The notes below the pieces were generated by a model, which saw only the letters and a program-made list of their open reading frames with translations, had not been told where the DNA came from and searched no databases. Both the position numbers and the translations under genes were made by a program. A stretch of 64,000 nt of DNA from Sphingomonas sanguinis (GTDB lineage: Bacteria > Pseudomonadota > Alphaproteobacteria > Sphingomonadales > Sphingomonadaceae): contig NZ_CP079203.1 of assembly GCF_019297835.1 (NCBI RefSeq), forward strand, positions 2,718,501 to 2,782,500, read 5' to 3'. Positions within the stretch are counted from its first letter, which is position 1; each line of letters begins with the position of its first letter. Shown here in pieces: positions 43,515-50,900 of the stretch.

Positions 43515-44147
43515 TTAAAGCGTGGGAGAGGGGTGGCGCCGCGCATGCCACGCGGCGAGGATCGGAACGGACAGCAGCTCGGCGGCCAGCGCGATGCCTT
43601 GCAGAAGCATTCCTTCTGCGGTCGGCCGGATGGCCATGATACAGGCAAGCAAGCCAGCGACGATCCCGACCGCCGCGAGCATCGCGTGCCAGACCCGCCG
43701 CCAGTCACAGGCGACGATCCGCCAGGCGATCAGCAGATGGACGGCTCCGAGCGCGGCCAGAAGCAGAATGATGACAGGTGACAGGGTCTGATAGACTGTC
43801 GCGATCGCCTGCTGCCGTGCATCCCCGGCCGCGAGCGTCGCCAGATAAGGATCGGTGGCGGCCAGCCGATAGGAGAGGCCGCGACCGGCACAGCTCAGAT
43901 GGAACAGGGTCAGCGGCAGCAGGACACCCAGCGAAAACGCATAGCGCGTCAGGAAATGCCAACCGGCCGAGGAGCAGGCCAGGCGTCGCATCGCCGCCGT
44001 CATGCACCCGATGGCGAAGCTCAGGCCATGGCCGTCGCGTCCGGCTTCGTCGAACTCGATCGTCATGGCCCAGGCCCAGGCACGTTCCTGCTCGCGCATC
44101 AGCAAGATGGCCAGCGACATGATCGCGCGGGCCGCCACGCCGGTCAC
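43515..44147 (-). CDS. PadR-coupled inner-membrane protein
   Basis: 210 residues with about four hydrophobic segments, the first strong one near 65-85 (FSLGVLLPLTLFHLS). The N-terminal part has a Trp/Ala-rich amphipathic region. I do not recognise the family. Its GTG start overlaps the PadR stop (GTGA), so the two proteins are made in coupled amounts. It is therefore likely to be the main target of this PadR regulator. Confidence 0.7.
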   Translation of the reverse strand: MTGVAARAIMSLAILLMREQERAWAWAMTIEFDEAGRDGHGLSFAIGCMTAAMRRLACSSAGWHFLTRYAFSLGVLLPLTLFHLSCAGRGLSYRLAATDPYLATLAAGDARQQAIATVYQTLSPVIILLLAALGAVHLLIAWRIVACDWRRVWHAMLAAVGIVAGLLACIMAIRPTAEGMLLQGIALAAELLSVPILAAWHARRHPSPTL

Positions 44148-44443
44148 GCCCCGACCAGGCCCAGGCTCGAGCCGACCGGGATGGCCTGCGCCCGGATATA
44201 GGCGACGCCCGCCGCCGTGAGGCGATAGGCATGGCGCGGCGGTCGACCGGGCTGGCTCGGTTCACGCCATTCCGCCTCGATCAGCCCCTGTTCGGTCATC
44301 CGCATCAGCAAGGGGTAGAGGGTCCCGGACTGGAGGCCGGTTTCCTTCATGAGGTCATAGCCATGCCACCATTGCTCGCCCCGTTGTGCCAATGCGGTCA
44401 GCAGCGCGAGCATTTGCGGCGAAGGACGGCGGGCTCGCTTCAT
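44144..44443 (-). CDS. PadR-family transcription repressor
   Basis: 99-residue winged-helix protein: LALLTALAQRGEQWWHGYDLMKETGLQSGTLYPLLMRM (in parts) is the PadR helix-turn-helix, and RLTAAGVAYIRAQ the wing. There is no long dimerisation domain, so it belongs to the short PadR-s2 group. Such regulators usually repress their own operon in response to small molecules. A palindrome (ACATATGT) lies 12 bp before the start. Confidence 0.9.
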   Translation of the reverse strand: MKRARRPSPQMLALLTALAQRGEQWWHGYDLMKETGLQSGTLYPLLMRMTEQGLIEAEWREPSQPGRPPRHAYRLTAAGVAYIRAQAIPVGSSLGLVGA

Positions 44444-44446
44444 AGC

Positions 44447-44470
44447 GTTAACGTCACATATGTAGAGTTA
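44447..44470. promoter_or_regulatory. Palindromic site before the PadR gene
   Basis: It holds GTTAAC and then ACATATGT (44456-44463) in an A/T-rich patch that stands out from the GC-rich background. Position and symmetry fit a PadR operator. Confidence 0.45.
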
Positions 44471-44569
44471 TGAGTCAATGGCGAGACGTTGGAATGAATG
44501 TGCGGCCGACATGGCCTGTCTTTTCAGCCCTAGCCTTTGGCCGTCACCGCCCCCACATGTCCCCGCGAC

Positions 44570-44974
44570 ATGGCGCTTCATCTGACCAAGGTCGCGTTCG
44601 GGGCGGCCAGTATCGATCACCTGGCCGAACGACTGAAGATGCGGGCGCAGGAGGGGCCGGTGTTCCTGACGACGCGCTATCTGCCCAAGCGGCATGAGGA
44701 AGTGGCGGGGCAGGGCTCGCTGTTCTGGATCTTGAAGCATCAGCTGATCGCACGCTCGCCGATCCTGTCCTTCGGCGAGGCCGAGGGCGGGCGCTGTGCG
44801 ATCCATATCGATCCCGAACTGGTGCTGGTCCAGGCGCTGCCCCGGCGCGCGCATCAGGGCTGGCGCTATCTGGAGGCGGCGGATGCGCCGCCCGATCTGG
44901 GCGGGGCGGCATCGGGGATCGATGTGATGCCGCCGGCGCTGGTCGGCAAGCTGGTCGAACTGGGGCTGATTTGA
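44570..44974 (+). CDS. DUF1489 protein
   Basis: 134 residues beginning MALHLTKVAFGAASI. It has the family blocks FLTTRYLPKRHEEV, GSLFWILKHQLIARSPIL, GEAEGGRC and RAHQGWRYLEAADAPPDLG. The family is widespread in Alphaproteobacteria and has no known function; the pattern of conserved basic and Trp residues suggests nucleic-acid or nucleotide binding. The start at 44570 matches the family beginning. Confidence 0.9.
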   Translation: MALHLTKVAFGAASIDHLAERLKMRAQEGPVFLTTRYLPKRHEEVAGQGSLFWILKHQLIARSPILSFGEAEGGRCAIHIDPELVLVQALPRRAHQGWRYLEAADAPPDLGGAASGIDVMPPALVGKLVELGLI

Positions 44975-45101
44975 TCCTCCCCGCTTGCGGGGAGGGGGAC
45001 CATGCGAAGCATGGTAGAGGGGAAGTGCAGATAGGTACGTCCTATGTGGAAGCCCCCTCCGTCAGTCCTTCGGCCTGCCACCTCCCCGTGCCGGGGAGGA
45101 T
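44975..45101. repeat. Family A intergenic repeat, copy 9 (P/Q type)
   Basis: Between convergent DUF1489 and ankyrin genes, starting immediately after the stop. Hairpins ACCATGC-GAA-GCATGGT (P) and CAGTCC-TTC-GGCCTG (Q, one mismatch). Confidence 0.85.
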
Positions 45102-45109
45102 TGAAGATA

Positions 45110-45709
45110 TCAGAACTTCGGACCCGCCACGGCGGCACGGGTCTTTTTCGGGGTGTCGGCGAACAGCTTGGCGATCGCGGTGTTGCGGGCGTCCTGCGAA
45201 GCATATTCGCGGGCGGAGAGACCGGCGACGCTATCCGCCATGTCGGGATCGGCTCCGGCGTTCAGCAGCTCGCGGACCATGCCGATGTCGTGGCGCTGCA
45301 CCGCGCGGATCAGCGGCGTCTCTCCGCTCGCGTTGCCGATGTTGGGGTTGGCCTTGGCCGCCGTCAGGATGCGGATCATGTCGGGCTGGCCGCCCGCCAC
45401 CGCCAGCAGCAGCGGCGTGTTGCCGCGCCCGTCGCGCAGGTTGGGATCGGCGCCCTTCTGGAGCAGGAAGCGCAGATAGGTCTCGTCACCGCGCTTGATG
45501 ACGATGTGCAGCGCGCCCTCGCCGCTGGTCACGTCGCGGGTGTTGATGATGCTGGCGCCGGGGCGGTCCAGCATGTTGGTGACGTCGTTGCCCTTGGCCT
45601 CGCGCACGGCCTGAAGGAATTTGTAGCTTTCCGACTGCATCATCTGCGCCGCGGCCGGCATGGCGAGGGCGCCGAGCAGCGCGGCGGCGAGCAGGGGGCG
45701 AAGGGACAT
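45110..45709 (-). CDS. Secreted ankyrin-repeat protein
   Basis: 199 residues: signal peptide (MSLRPLLAAALLGALAMPAAAQ) and about four ankyrin repeats from ~60 to 175 (TSGEGALHIVIKRGDETYLRFLL; GADPNLRDGRGNTPLLLAVAGG; ANPNIGNASGETPLIRAV; GADPDMADSVAGLSAREYA). It is probably periplasmic and a protein-binding scaffold. Its partner is unknown. The C-terminal tail is short and basic. Confidence 0.88.
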   Translation of the reverse strand: MSLRPLLAAALLGALAMPAAAQMMQSESYKFLQAVREAKGNDVTNMLDRPGASIINTRDVTSGEGALHIVIKRGDETYLRFLLQKGADPNLRDGRGNTPLLLAVAGGQPDMIRILTAAKANPNIGNASGETPLIRAVQRHDIGMVRELLNAGADPDMADSVAGLSAREYASQDARNTAIAKLFADTPKKTRAAVAGPKF

Positions 45710-45778
45710 GAAACGAGATCCTGAGCAATGGAGCATGGCTTGCGCCAAGCGATTTATCACAGCAAGGCTGTCGGCGTC

Positions 45779-46369
45779 ATGACCCGATTGTTCCTGTCCG
45801 TTCTGGCCCCGCTGGGGTTGATGTTGGCCGGTTGCGGCCCCTCCCAGCCCGAGGCGCAGGCGCCGCTGGCGGGGACGAAGATCGGCGGGCCGTTCCAGCT
45901 GACCGACGCCCGGGGCAAGACCGTCACCGACCGCGATTTCGCCGGGCGGTACCGGGTCATGTATTTCGGCTATACCTTCTGCCCCGATGTCTGCCCCACC
46001 GATATGCAGGCGATCGCGGCGGGCCTGAAGCTGCTCGACAAGAGCGCGCCCGCCAAGGCGAACAAGATCGCGCCCCTCTTCATCACCGTCGACCCCGAGC
46101 GCGACACGCCCGCCGTGGTCGGCCGCTTCGCCGCCGCCTTCGACCCGCGCATCGTCGGCCTGACCGGCACGCCTGCCCAGATCGAGGCGGTGAAGAAAGC
46201 CTATGCCGTCTGGGCGGCCAAGGGCGACAAATCGCCCGGTGGCGGCTATCTGGTGAACCACAGCCGCCAGGTCTATCTGATGGACCCGTCGAACAAGCCG
46301 CTGGCGCTGGTCCCCGCCGATGAGGGGCCGGAGGCGGTTGCCAGGTCGCTCGACCAGTGGGTCCGCTGA
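45779..46369 (+). CDS. SCO-family copper chaperone-like lipoprotein
   Basis: 196 residues: signal peptide ending in a lipobox (LMLAGCG), so it is a lipoprotein, then a thioredoxin fold with the copper motif FCPDVCPTD (C-x3-C) and the distal histidine in NHSRQVYL. SCO proteins deliver copper to, or keep reduced, the Cu-A site of cytochrome c oxidase. The oxidase genes are not nearby. The ATG at 45779 is chosen over one at 45728, because it gives a proper lipoprotein signal. The YcgN gene follows 13 bp later. Confidence 0.92.
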   Translation: MTRLFLSVLAPLGLMLAGCGPSQPEAQAPLAGTKIGGPFQLTDARGKTVTDRDFAGRYRVMYFGYTFCPDVCPTDMQAIAAGLKLLDKSAPAKANKIAPLFITVDPERDTPAVVGRFAAAFDPRIVGLTGTPAQIEAVKKAYAVWAAKGDKSPGGGYLVNHSRQVYLMDPSNKPLALVPADEGPEAVARSLDQWVR

Positions 46370-46382
46370 TGGAACGGTGCTG

Positions 46383-46811
46383 ATGGAACGGTTCTGGGAA
46401 AAGCCGATCGAAAGCCTCGACCGCGCGCAGTGGGAGGCATTGTGCGACGGCTGCGGCAAATGCTGCATCCACAAGCTGGAGGATGAGGAGACGGGCGAGC
46501 TGGTGCCGACCAACGTCGCCTGCCGCCTGCTCGACCGGCGCAGCGGGCAATGCTCCAACTATCGCCACCGTCGCGCCTATGTGTCCGAGTGCGTGCGGCT
46601 GACCATGGGCAATGTCCGGTCGATCGACTGGCTGCCCACCACATGCGCCTATCGCCTGCGCGCCGCGAACGAGCCGCTGCCCGACTGGCATTATCTGATC
46701 AGCGGCGACCGCGAGGCGGTGCACCGCGCCGGGCAGTCGGTGCGCGGCTGGACGATCAGCGAGGATGATGCGGGCGATTTCGAAAACCATATCGTGGACC
46801 GGGAATTGTGA
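46383..46811 (+). CDS. YcgN/UPF0260 cysteine-cluster protein
   Basis: 142 residues: WEALCDGCGKCCIHKLED near the N-terminus, then ACRLLDRRSGQCSNYRHRR and LPTTCAYRL, giving the CxxCGxCC cluster of the family, which resembles Fe-S or zinc sites. The function is unknown. The stop overlaps the DUF45 start (GTGA). SCO, YcgN and DUF45 protease form one tight unit. Confidence 0.92.
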   Translation: MERFWEKPIESLDRAQWEALCDGCGKCCIHKLEDEETGELVPTNVACRLLDRRSGQCSNYRHRRAYVSECVRLTMGNVRSIDWLPTTCAYRLRAANEPLPDWHYLISGDREAVHRAGQSVRGWTISEDDAGDFENHIVDREL

Positions 46812-47476
46812 TCGACGAAGTCGTCCGTCATCCGACTGCCAAAACCATCCGCCTCAGCGTCGATCCCGCCACCGGCACCGCCCGGCTGGTCGTGCCCAAG
46901 CGGGCGGGGCTGAAAAAGGCGCTGGCCTGGGCGGAGGACAAGAAGGACTGGATCGCCGCGCAGCGCGCGCGCCTGCCGCATCCGCGCCCCTTCGTGCCGG
47001 GTGGGGCGATCCCGTTCGGCGACACGGTGCTGACGCTGGAATGGGAAGAGGGGCGCGCCCGCGTCATTCAGCGCGACGGCGACCGGCTGATCGCCTCCGG
47101 GCCGATCGAGACGCTGGGTCGCCGGGTCGAGGCCTGGCTGAAGCGGCAGGCGCTGGAGACGCTGGCGCGCGAAACGGCGGAGGTCGCGCGCGCGGCGGGC
47201 GTCACCGTTTCCAAGGTCAGCGTCGCCGATCCCAAGGCGCGCTGGGGGAGCTGCGCCTCGACCGGCGCGATCCGCTATAGCTGGCGGCTGATCCTGGCGC
47301 CCGGCTATGTCCGCCGCGCGACGGTGGCGCATGAGGTCGCGCACCGTGTCCATATGAACCACGCCCCCGCCTTCCACGCGCTCGTCGCCGAGCTGCTGGG
47401 CGAGGACCCCGCGCCCGCCACCGCCTGGTTGCGGCAGCATGGCGCGGGGCTTCACTGGTTCGGTCGGTCGTCCTGA
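46808..47476 (+). CDS. DUF45/M48-type (YgjP-like) zinc metalloprotease
   Basis: 222-residue soluble protein with the zinc-binding motif HEVAHRVHMNHAPAFH (HExxH plus third His) and the family stretch DPKARWGSCASTGAIRYSWRLILAP just before it. It starts with GTG in a 4-nt overlap with YcgN. Its last 25 bp overlap the end of the convergent PBP1A gene on the other strand. Confidence 0.9.
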   Translation: MIDEVVRHPTAKTIRLSVDPATGTARLVVPKRAGLKKALAWAEDKKDWIAAQRARLPHPRPFVPGGAIPFGDTVLTLEWEEGRARVIQRDGDRLIASGPIETLGRRVEAWLKRQALETLARETAEVARAAGVTVSKVSVADPKARWGSCASTGAIRYSWRLILAPGYVRRATVAHEVAHRVHMNHAPAFHALVAELLGEDPAPATAWLRQHGAGLHWFGRSS

Positions 47477-49656
47477 CGCTCGCGGGTTGAGCCGCGGGGC
47501 GGGTTGCCGGGCACGCGCGGTTCGCGCGTCGCCCCGCCAGCCCCACGTCCGGTCACCCGGTCGATCCAGGCCTGGTCCAGCCGCTGCTGCGGAGCGGGGG
47601 GCTGGGCGGGCGGCTGTTGCTGGACGGGAGCACCGGGCTGCGGCTGCTGGATCGGCGCGGGGACACCCGGCTCGCGATGGGTCGGAATCTCGACCGCCTC
47701 GCTACCGTCTTCCGGCGCACCCGCGCTGGGCGGGGGCAGCGGATTGCCGTCGGCGTCGACCGCCGAGACGCCATTGTCGGGCTGACCGAAATAGCTCTCC
47801 TCATCCGGCTCCAACTGCCATTCGGGCAGCGTGACCTGGGTGTCGAACTGCTCGATCGGGCGGTCGGCGACGGCGACGCGCATATAATCGGCAAAAGCCT
47901 TGGCGGGCGCGGTGCCGCCATGGAGGCCTACGACCGGCTTGCCATTGTCGCGACCCATCCACACGCCGGTGGTGATCCCGCTGGAGAAGCCCAGGAACCA
48001 GCCGTCCTTGGAACTGGTCGTGGTCCCCGTCTTGCCCGCGACCGGCCGTCCGATCTGTGCGGCGCGACCCGTGCCGGTGTTGACCGTGGTCTGAAGCAAA
48101 TCGGTCATCTCGGCGGCGATATAGGGGGCGACCAGCACATGGCTGCGGTCCACCTCATGCGTGTAGATGGTCTGGCCGTTCGCCACGACCTTGGTGATGC
48201 CGTAAGGCGTCACCTTCACCCCCTTGTTGGCGATGCTGGCAAAGGCGCTGGTCATGTCGATCACCCGCACCTCGGACGTGCCGAGCACCATCGAGGGATG
48301 GGTGTTGACCGGGGTGGTGATGCCGAAGCGGCGTGCCATGTCGGCGACCGTCTGGAAGCCCACTTCCTGACCCAGCTTCGCCGCGACCGTGTTCAGCGAA
48401 TAGGCGAAGGCGGTGCGAAGCGAGACGCTGCCCGAATTGCGGCGCGAATCGTTGCGCGGGGACCAGCCGTCGATGGTGACGGGTTCGTCGACCACCTGAT
48501 CCTCGGGCTTGTGACCCGCCTCCAGCGCGGCGAGATAGACGAACAGCTTGAAGGCCGAACCCGGCTGGCGGACCGCCGTCGTCGCGCGGTTATAGTTGGT
48601 CGAGACATAGTCCAGACCGCCGACCATCGCGCGCACCCCGCCGTCGCGGTCCAGGCTGACCAGCGCGCCCTGCGTGCCCGGAGGCGCGTCCTTGCGAATC
48701 GCGGCATCGGCGGCGCGCTGCATATTGAGGTCGAGCGTCGTCCACACGTCGAGCGGCGCGCTCTGCTCGTCGATCAGCGTGTCGAGCTGGGGCAGCGCCC
48801 AGTCGGTAAAATAGCGGACCGAATTCTGCTTCGGCTCGGGCGCGAGCTTCAGCGCCTGGGGATCGGCATTGGCGGCCTGGCCCGGCGTGATGAAGCCGTT
48901 GCGCTCCATCTGCTGGATGACCACGCCCGCGCGGCCCACGGCGGCCTCGGCATCGGCGGTCGGCGAATAGTTGGACGGCGCCTTGACCAGTCCGGCGATC
49001 ACGGCGGCTTCCGACAGGCTCAGATGCTCGGCGCCGTGGCCGAAGAACTTCCGGCTGGCGGCGTCGATGCCGTATGCCCCCCCGCCATAATAGACCTTGT
49101 TTAGATACAGCTCGAGGATTTGGTTCTTCGAAAATTTCAGCTCCATCGCCAGCGCCAGGATCGCCTCGCGGAACTTGCGGCCGAACTTCTTCTGGTTGTT
49201 CAGAAAGATGGTGCGCGTGATCTGCTGGGTGATGGTCGAGCCGCCCTGTTTCCAGCGGCCCTTTTCCAGCCGGACCTCGACCGAGCGGGCGATGCCGATC
49301 GGGTCGACGCCGGGATGCTGGCGGAAGCGGCGATCCTCGACCGCGATGGTCGCGTCGCGCATGACGATCGGAATCTTGTCATAGGACAGCCACTCGCCAT
49401 AGCTCGGCCCGAGCGAAACGATCACCGTGCCGTCGGCGGCATGGACGCGGATCATCTGGCCGTTGGGCGAGGATTTCAGCTCCTCGAAGCTCGGCAGCTG
49501 CGACTTGGCGACGAAGACCGCGATGAGCAGCGCACCGACCGCCAGGACGGCGAGCCCGATCAGGACCTGCAGGGTTACGACGATCCGGCGCCGCCAGGGA
49601 GAGCGGGGCTTGGAGGAGCGGGGCCGGGTGGACCGGGAAGACGACGCGCGAGGCAT
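47452..49656 (-). CDS. mrcA: Bifunctional penicillin-binding protein 1A
   Basis: 734-residue class A PBP that polymerises and crosslinks peptidoglycan. A basic cytoplasmic tail and one membrane helix (~24-52) lead to the glycosyltransferase domain (EDRRFRQHPGVD, GGSTITQQITR, with the catalytic glutamate) and the transpeptidase domain with SAFK, SLN and KTGTT motifs. The last ~110 residues are Pro/Gln-rich and disordered, with runs of QQPPAQPPAPQQ, longer than in many homologues. The gene runs into the DUF45 gene by 25 bp. Confidence 0.96.
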   Translation of the reverse strand: MPRASSSRSTRPRSSKPRSPWRRRIVVTLQVLIGLAVLAVGALLIAVFVAKSQLPSFEELKSSPNGQMIRVHAADGTVIVSLGPSYGEWLSYDKIPIVMRDATIAVEDRRFRQHPGVDPIGIARSVEVRLEKGRWKQGGSTITQQITRTIFLNNQKKFGRKFREAILALAMELKFSKNQILELYLNKVYYGGGAYGIDAASRKFFGHGAEHLSLSEAAVIAGLVKAPSNYSPTADAEAAVGRAGVVIQQMERNGFITPGQAANADPQALKLAPEPKQNSVRYFTDWALPQLDTLIDEQSAPLDVWTTLDLNMQRAADAAIRKDAPPGTQGALVSLDRDGGVRAMVGGLDYVSTNYNRATTAVRQPGSAFKLFVYLAALEAGHKPEDQVVDEPVTIDGWSPRNDSRRNSGSVSLRTAFAYSLNTVAAKLGQEVGFQTVADMARRFGITTPVNTHPSMVLGTSEVRVIDMTSAFASIANKGVKVTPYGITKVVANGQTIYTHEVDRSHVLVAPYIAAEMTDLLQTTVNTGTGRAAQIGRPVAGKTGTTTSSKDGWFLGFSSGITTGVWMGRDNGKPVVGLHGGTAPAKAFADYMRVAVADRPIEQFDTQVTLPEWQLEPDEESYFGQPDNGVSAVDADGNPLPPPSAGAPEDGSEAVEIPTHREPGVPAPIQQPQPGAPVQQQPPAQPPAPQQRLDQAWIDRVTGRGAGGATREPRVPGNPPRGSTRERQDDRPNQ

Positions 49657-49875
49657 GGGACGGATCGCGAATTACAAGGCTTTGGACATGACCACAAGCG
49701 GCCGATGCCGCATCGCGTCTTGCGCTGTGCTGAACCGGCGCGCCCATGCCAAGTCGCGAAAGCAAAGATTGAGGGGCAAAGCCGTTAGTCTTTTATACGG
49801 GATCGGCTATTAAAGCATAGGAAGCCGAATACAGACCAAGCGGGATATTGGACGGGATCGGTGGAAAGGGCAGGG

Positions 49876-50466
49876 ATGGAACAGGTCGAACAGCAGCAGG
49901 GCACGACGGCGGAACGCCGGACGGGCAAGCGGCATTCGGCCGTCCTTCTTCTCGGCAAGGTTTGTGGTGATGTTCCCGGCGTTTGCCTGGTCCACAATAT
50001 CTCCGCCACCGGCCTGATGGCGCGCTTCGTCGATGTGCCCAGGGTGGGCGATTCGATCACGATCGAAGTGCGCGGCCTGCCGCCCGTGTCCGGGACCGTC
50101 CGCTGGGTCGAAGGGCGCAAGGCGGGCATGCAGTTCGATTCGCCGCAGCCCTATGAGCAGATTTTCTCGCACGAGAATGAAGACGACACGGTTCCGCGTC
50201 CTCCGCGCTTTCCCGTCTCGCTGACCGCCGATGTCCGGCTGGGCACCCACAAGTTCACGACTGCGATGCTCGACATATCGGCGGGCGGGGCAAAGCTGGT
50301 GGCGGAAGGGCCGGTCCAGCCGGGGCTGGCGGGGCATATCGTCGTGAAGCCGCTGGGCACCGTGATTTCGGGTACCGTCTGCTGGGTGCAGGACGGCCGT
50401 TTCGGCTTCCGATTCGTCTCGCCGCTGTCGATGGACTCGCTCGCGGCGATCGTCGGGTTGCGCTGA
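49876..50466 (+). CDS. Tandem PilZ-domain protein
   Basis: 196 residues with two PilZ domains. The first (~10-95) has the c-di-GMP arginine motif RTGKR but NISATG in place of (D/N)xSxxG; the second (~100-190) has LDISAGG but lacks a proper RxxxR. A full binding site may therefore be made from both halves, or one half may be inactive. Such proteins relay cyclic di-GMP signals to motility or polysaccharide. The ATG at 49876 has AAAGGG upstream. A GGDEF protein lies at 2.9-4.0 kb. Confidence 0.85.
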   Translation: MEQVEQQQGTTAERRTGKRHSAVLLLGKVCGDVPGVCLVHNISATGLMARFVDVPRVGDSITIEVRGLPPVSGTVRWVEGRKAGMQFDSPQPYEQIFSHENEDDTVPRPPRFPVSLTADVRLGTHKFTTAMLDISAGGAKLVAEGPVQPGLAGHIVVKPLGTVISGTVCWVQDGRFGFRFVSPLSMDSLAAIVGLR

Positions 50467-50531
50467 GCGCGGCCCAGCCACCCGGCGATCCTGTCGCTCG
50501 GGGCTGGTTTCAGAAGCTTTCCTGAAAAATC

Positions 50532-50618
50532 TGGTGCGGTCGAGAAGACTCGAACTTCCACGGCCTTTCGGCCACAACGACCTCAACGTTGCGCGTCTAC
50601 CAATTCCGCCACGACCGC
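50532..50618 (-). tRNA. tRNA-Leu (anticodon GAG)
   Basis: 87-nt tRNA with CCA encoded. Acceptor arm GCGGTCG / CGACCGC, anticodon stem CAACG / CGTTG with loop TTGAGGT (anticodon GAG, reading CUC/CUU), a long variable arm (GTGGCC-GAAA-GGCCGT) as class II leucine tRNAs have, and the T loop GTTCGAGTC. Followed by no obvious terminator on the minus strand. Confidence 0.97.
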
Positions 50619-50783
50619 ACTCGATAGTCACCACCGGCAAGCCGGAGGGCTGGTAGGCGGGTGCCCCTAGCAAAGCGATACGGGTAGCGCAACGCATTTC
50701 GTCGGGAATGGCAAATTGTCGGCGGGACGGGTTCTTTCTGCGGCTTCGGGGTTTGGAGTCTGATCCCGCAAAGCTGGATCAGC

Positions 50784-50865
50784 GCGGCACCGGCCCGCTC
50801 CCCCACCCGACCGCCCACAGCGTATCCTGAATGGGCGGTCGGGTGGGGGAGTGGGCCGGTGCCGC
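50784..50865. repeat. 34-bp near-perfect hairpin before the MATE gene
   Basis: Two 34-nt arms (left 50784-50817, right 50832-50865) differ by one position (a G-T pair) across a 14-base loop. The right arm ends 35 bp before the MATE start. There is no T run, so it is not a normal terminator. Its C-rich arm encodes GGRVGE-like nonsense in the other frame. It could be a dispersed repeat or an RNA regulatory element. Confidence 0.85.
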
Positions 50866-50900
50866 TTCCACGTCAACGGATCGGACTCTAGGAACGGGAC

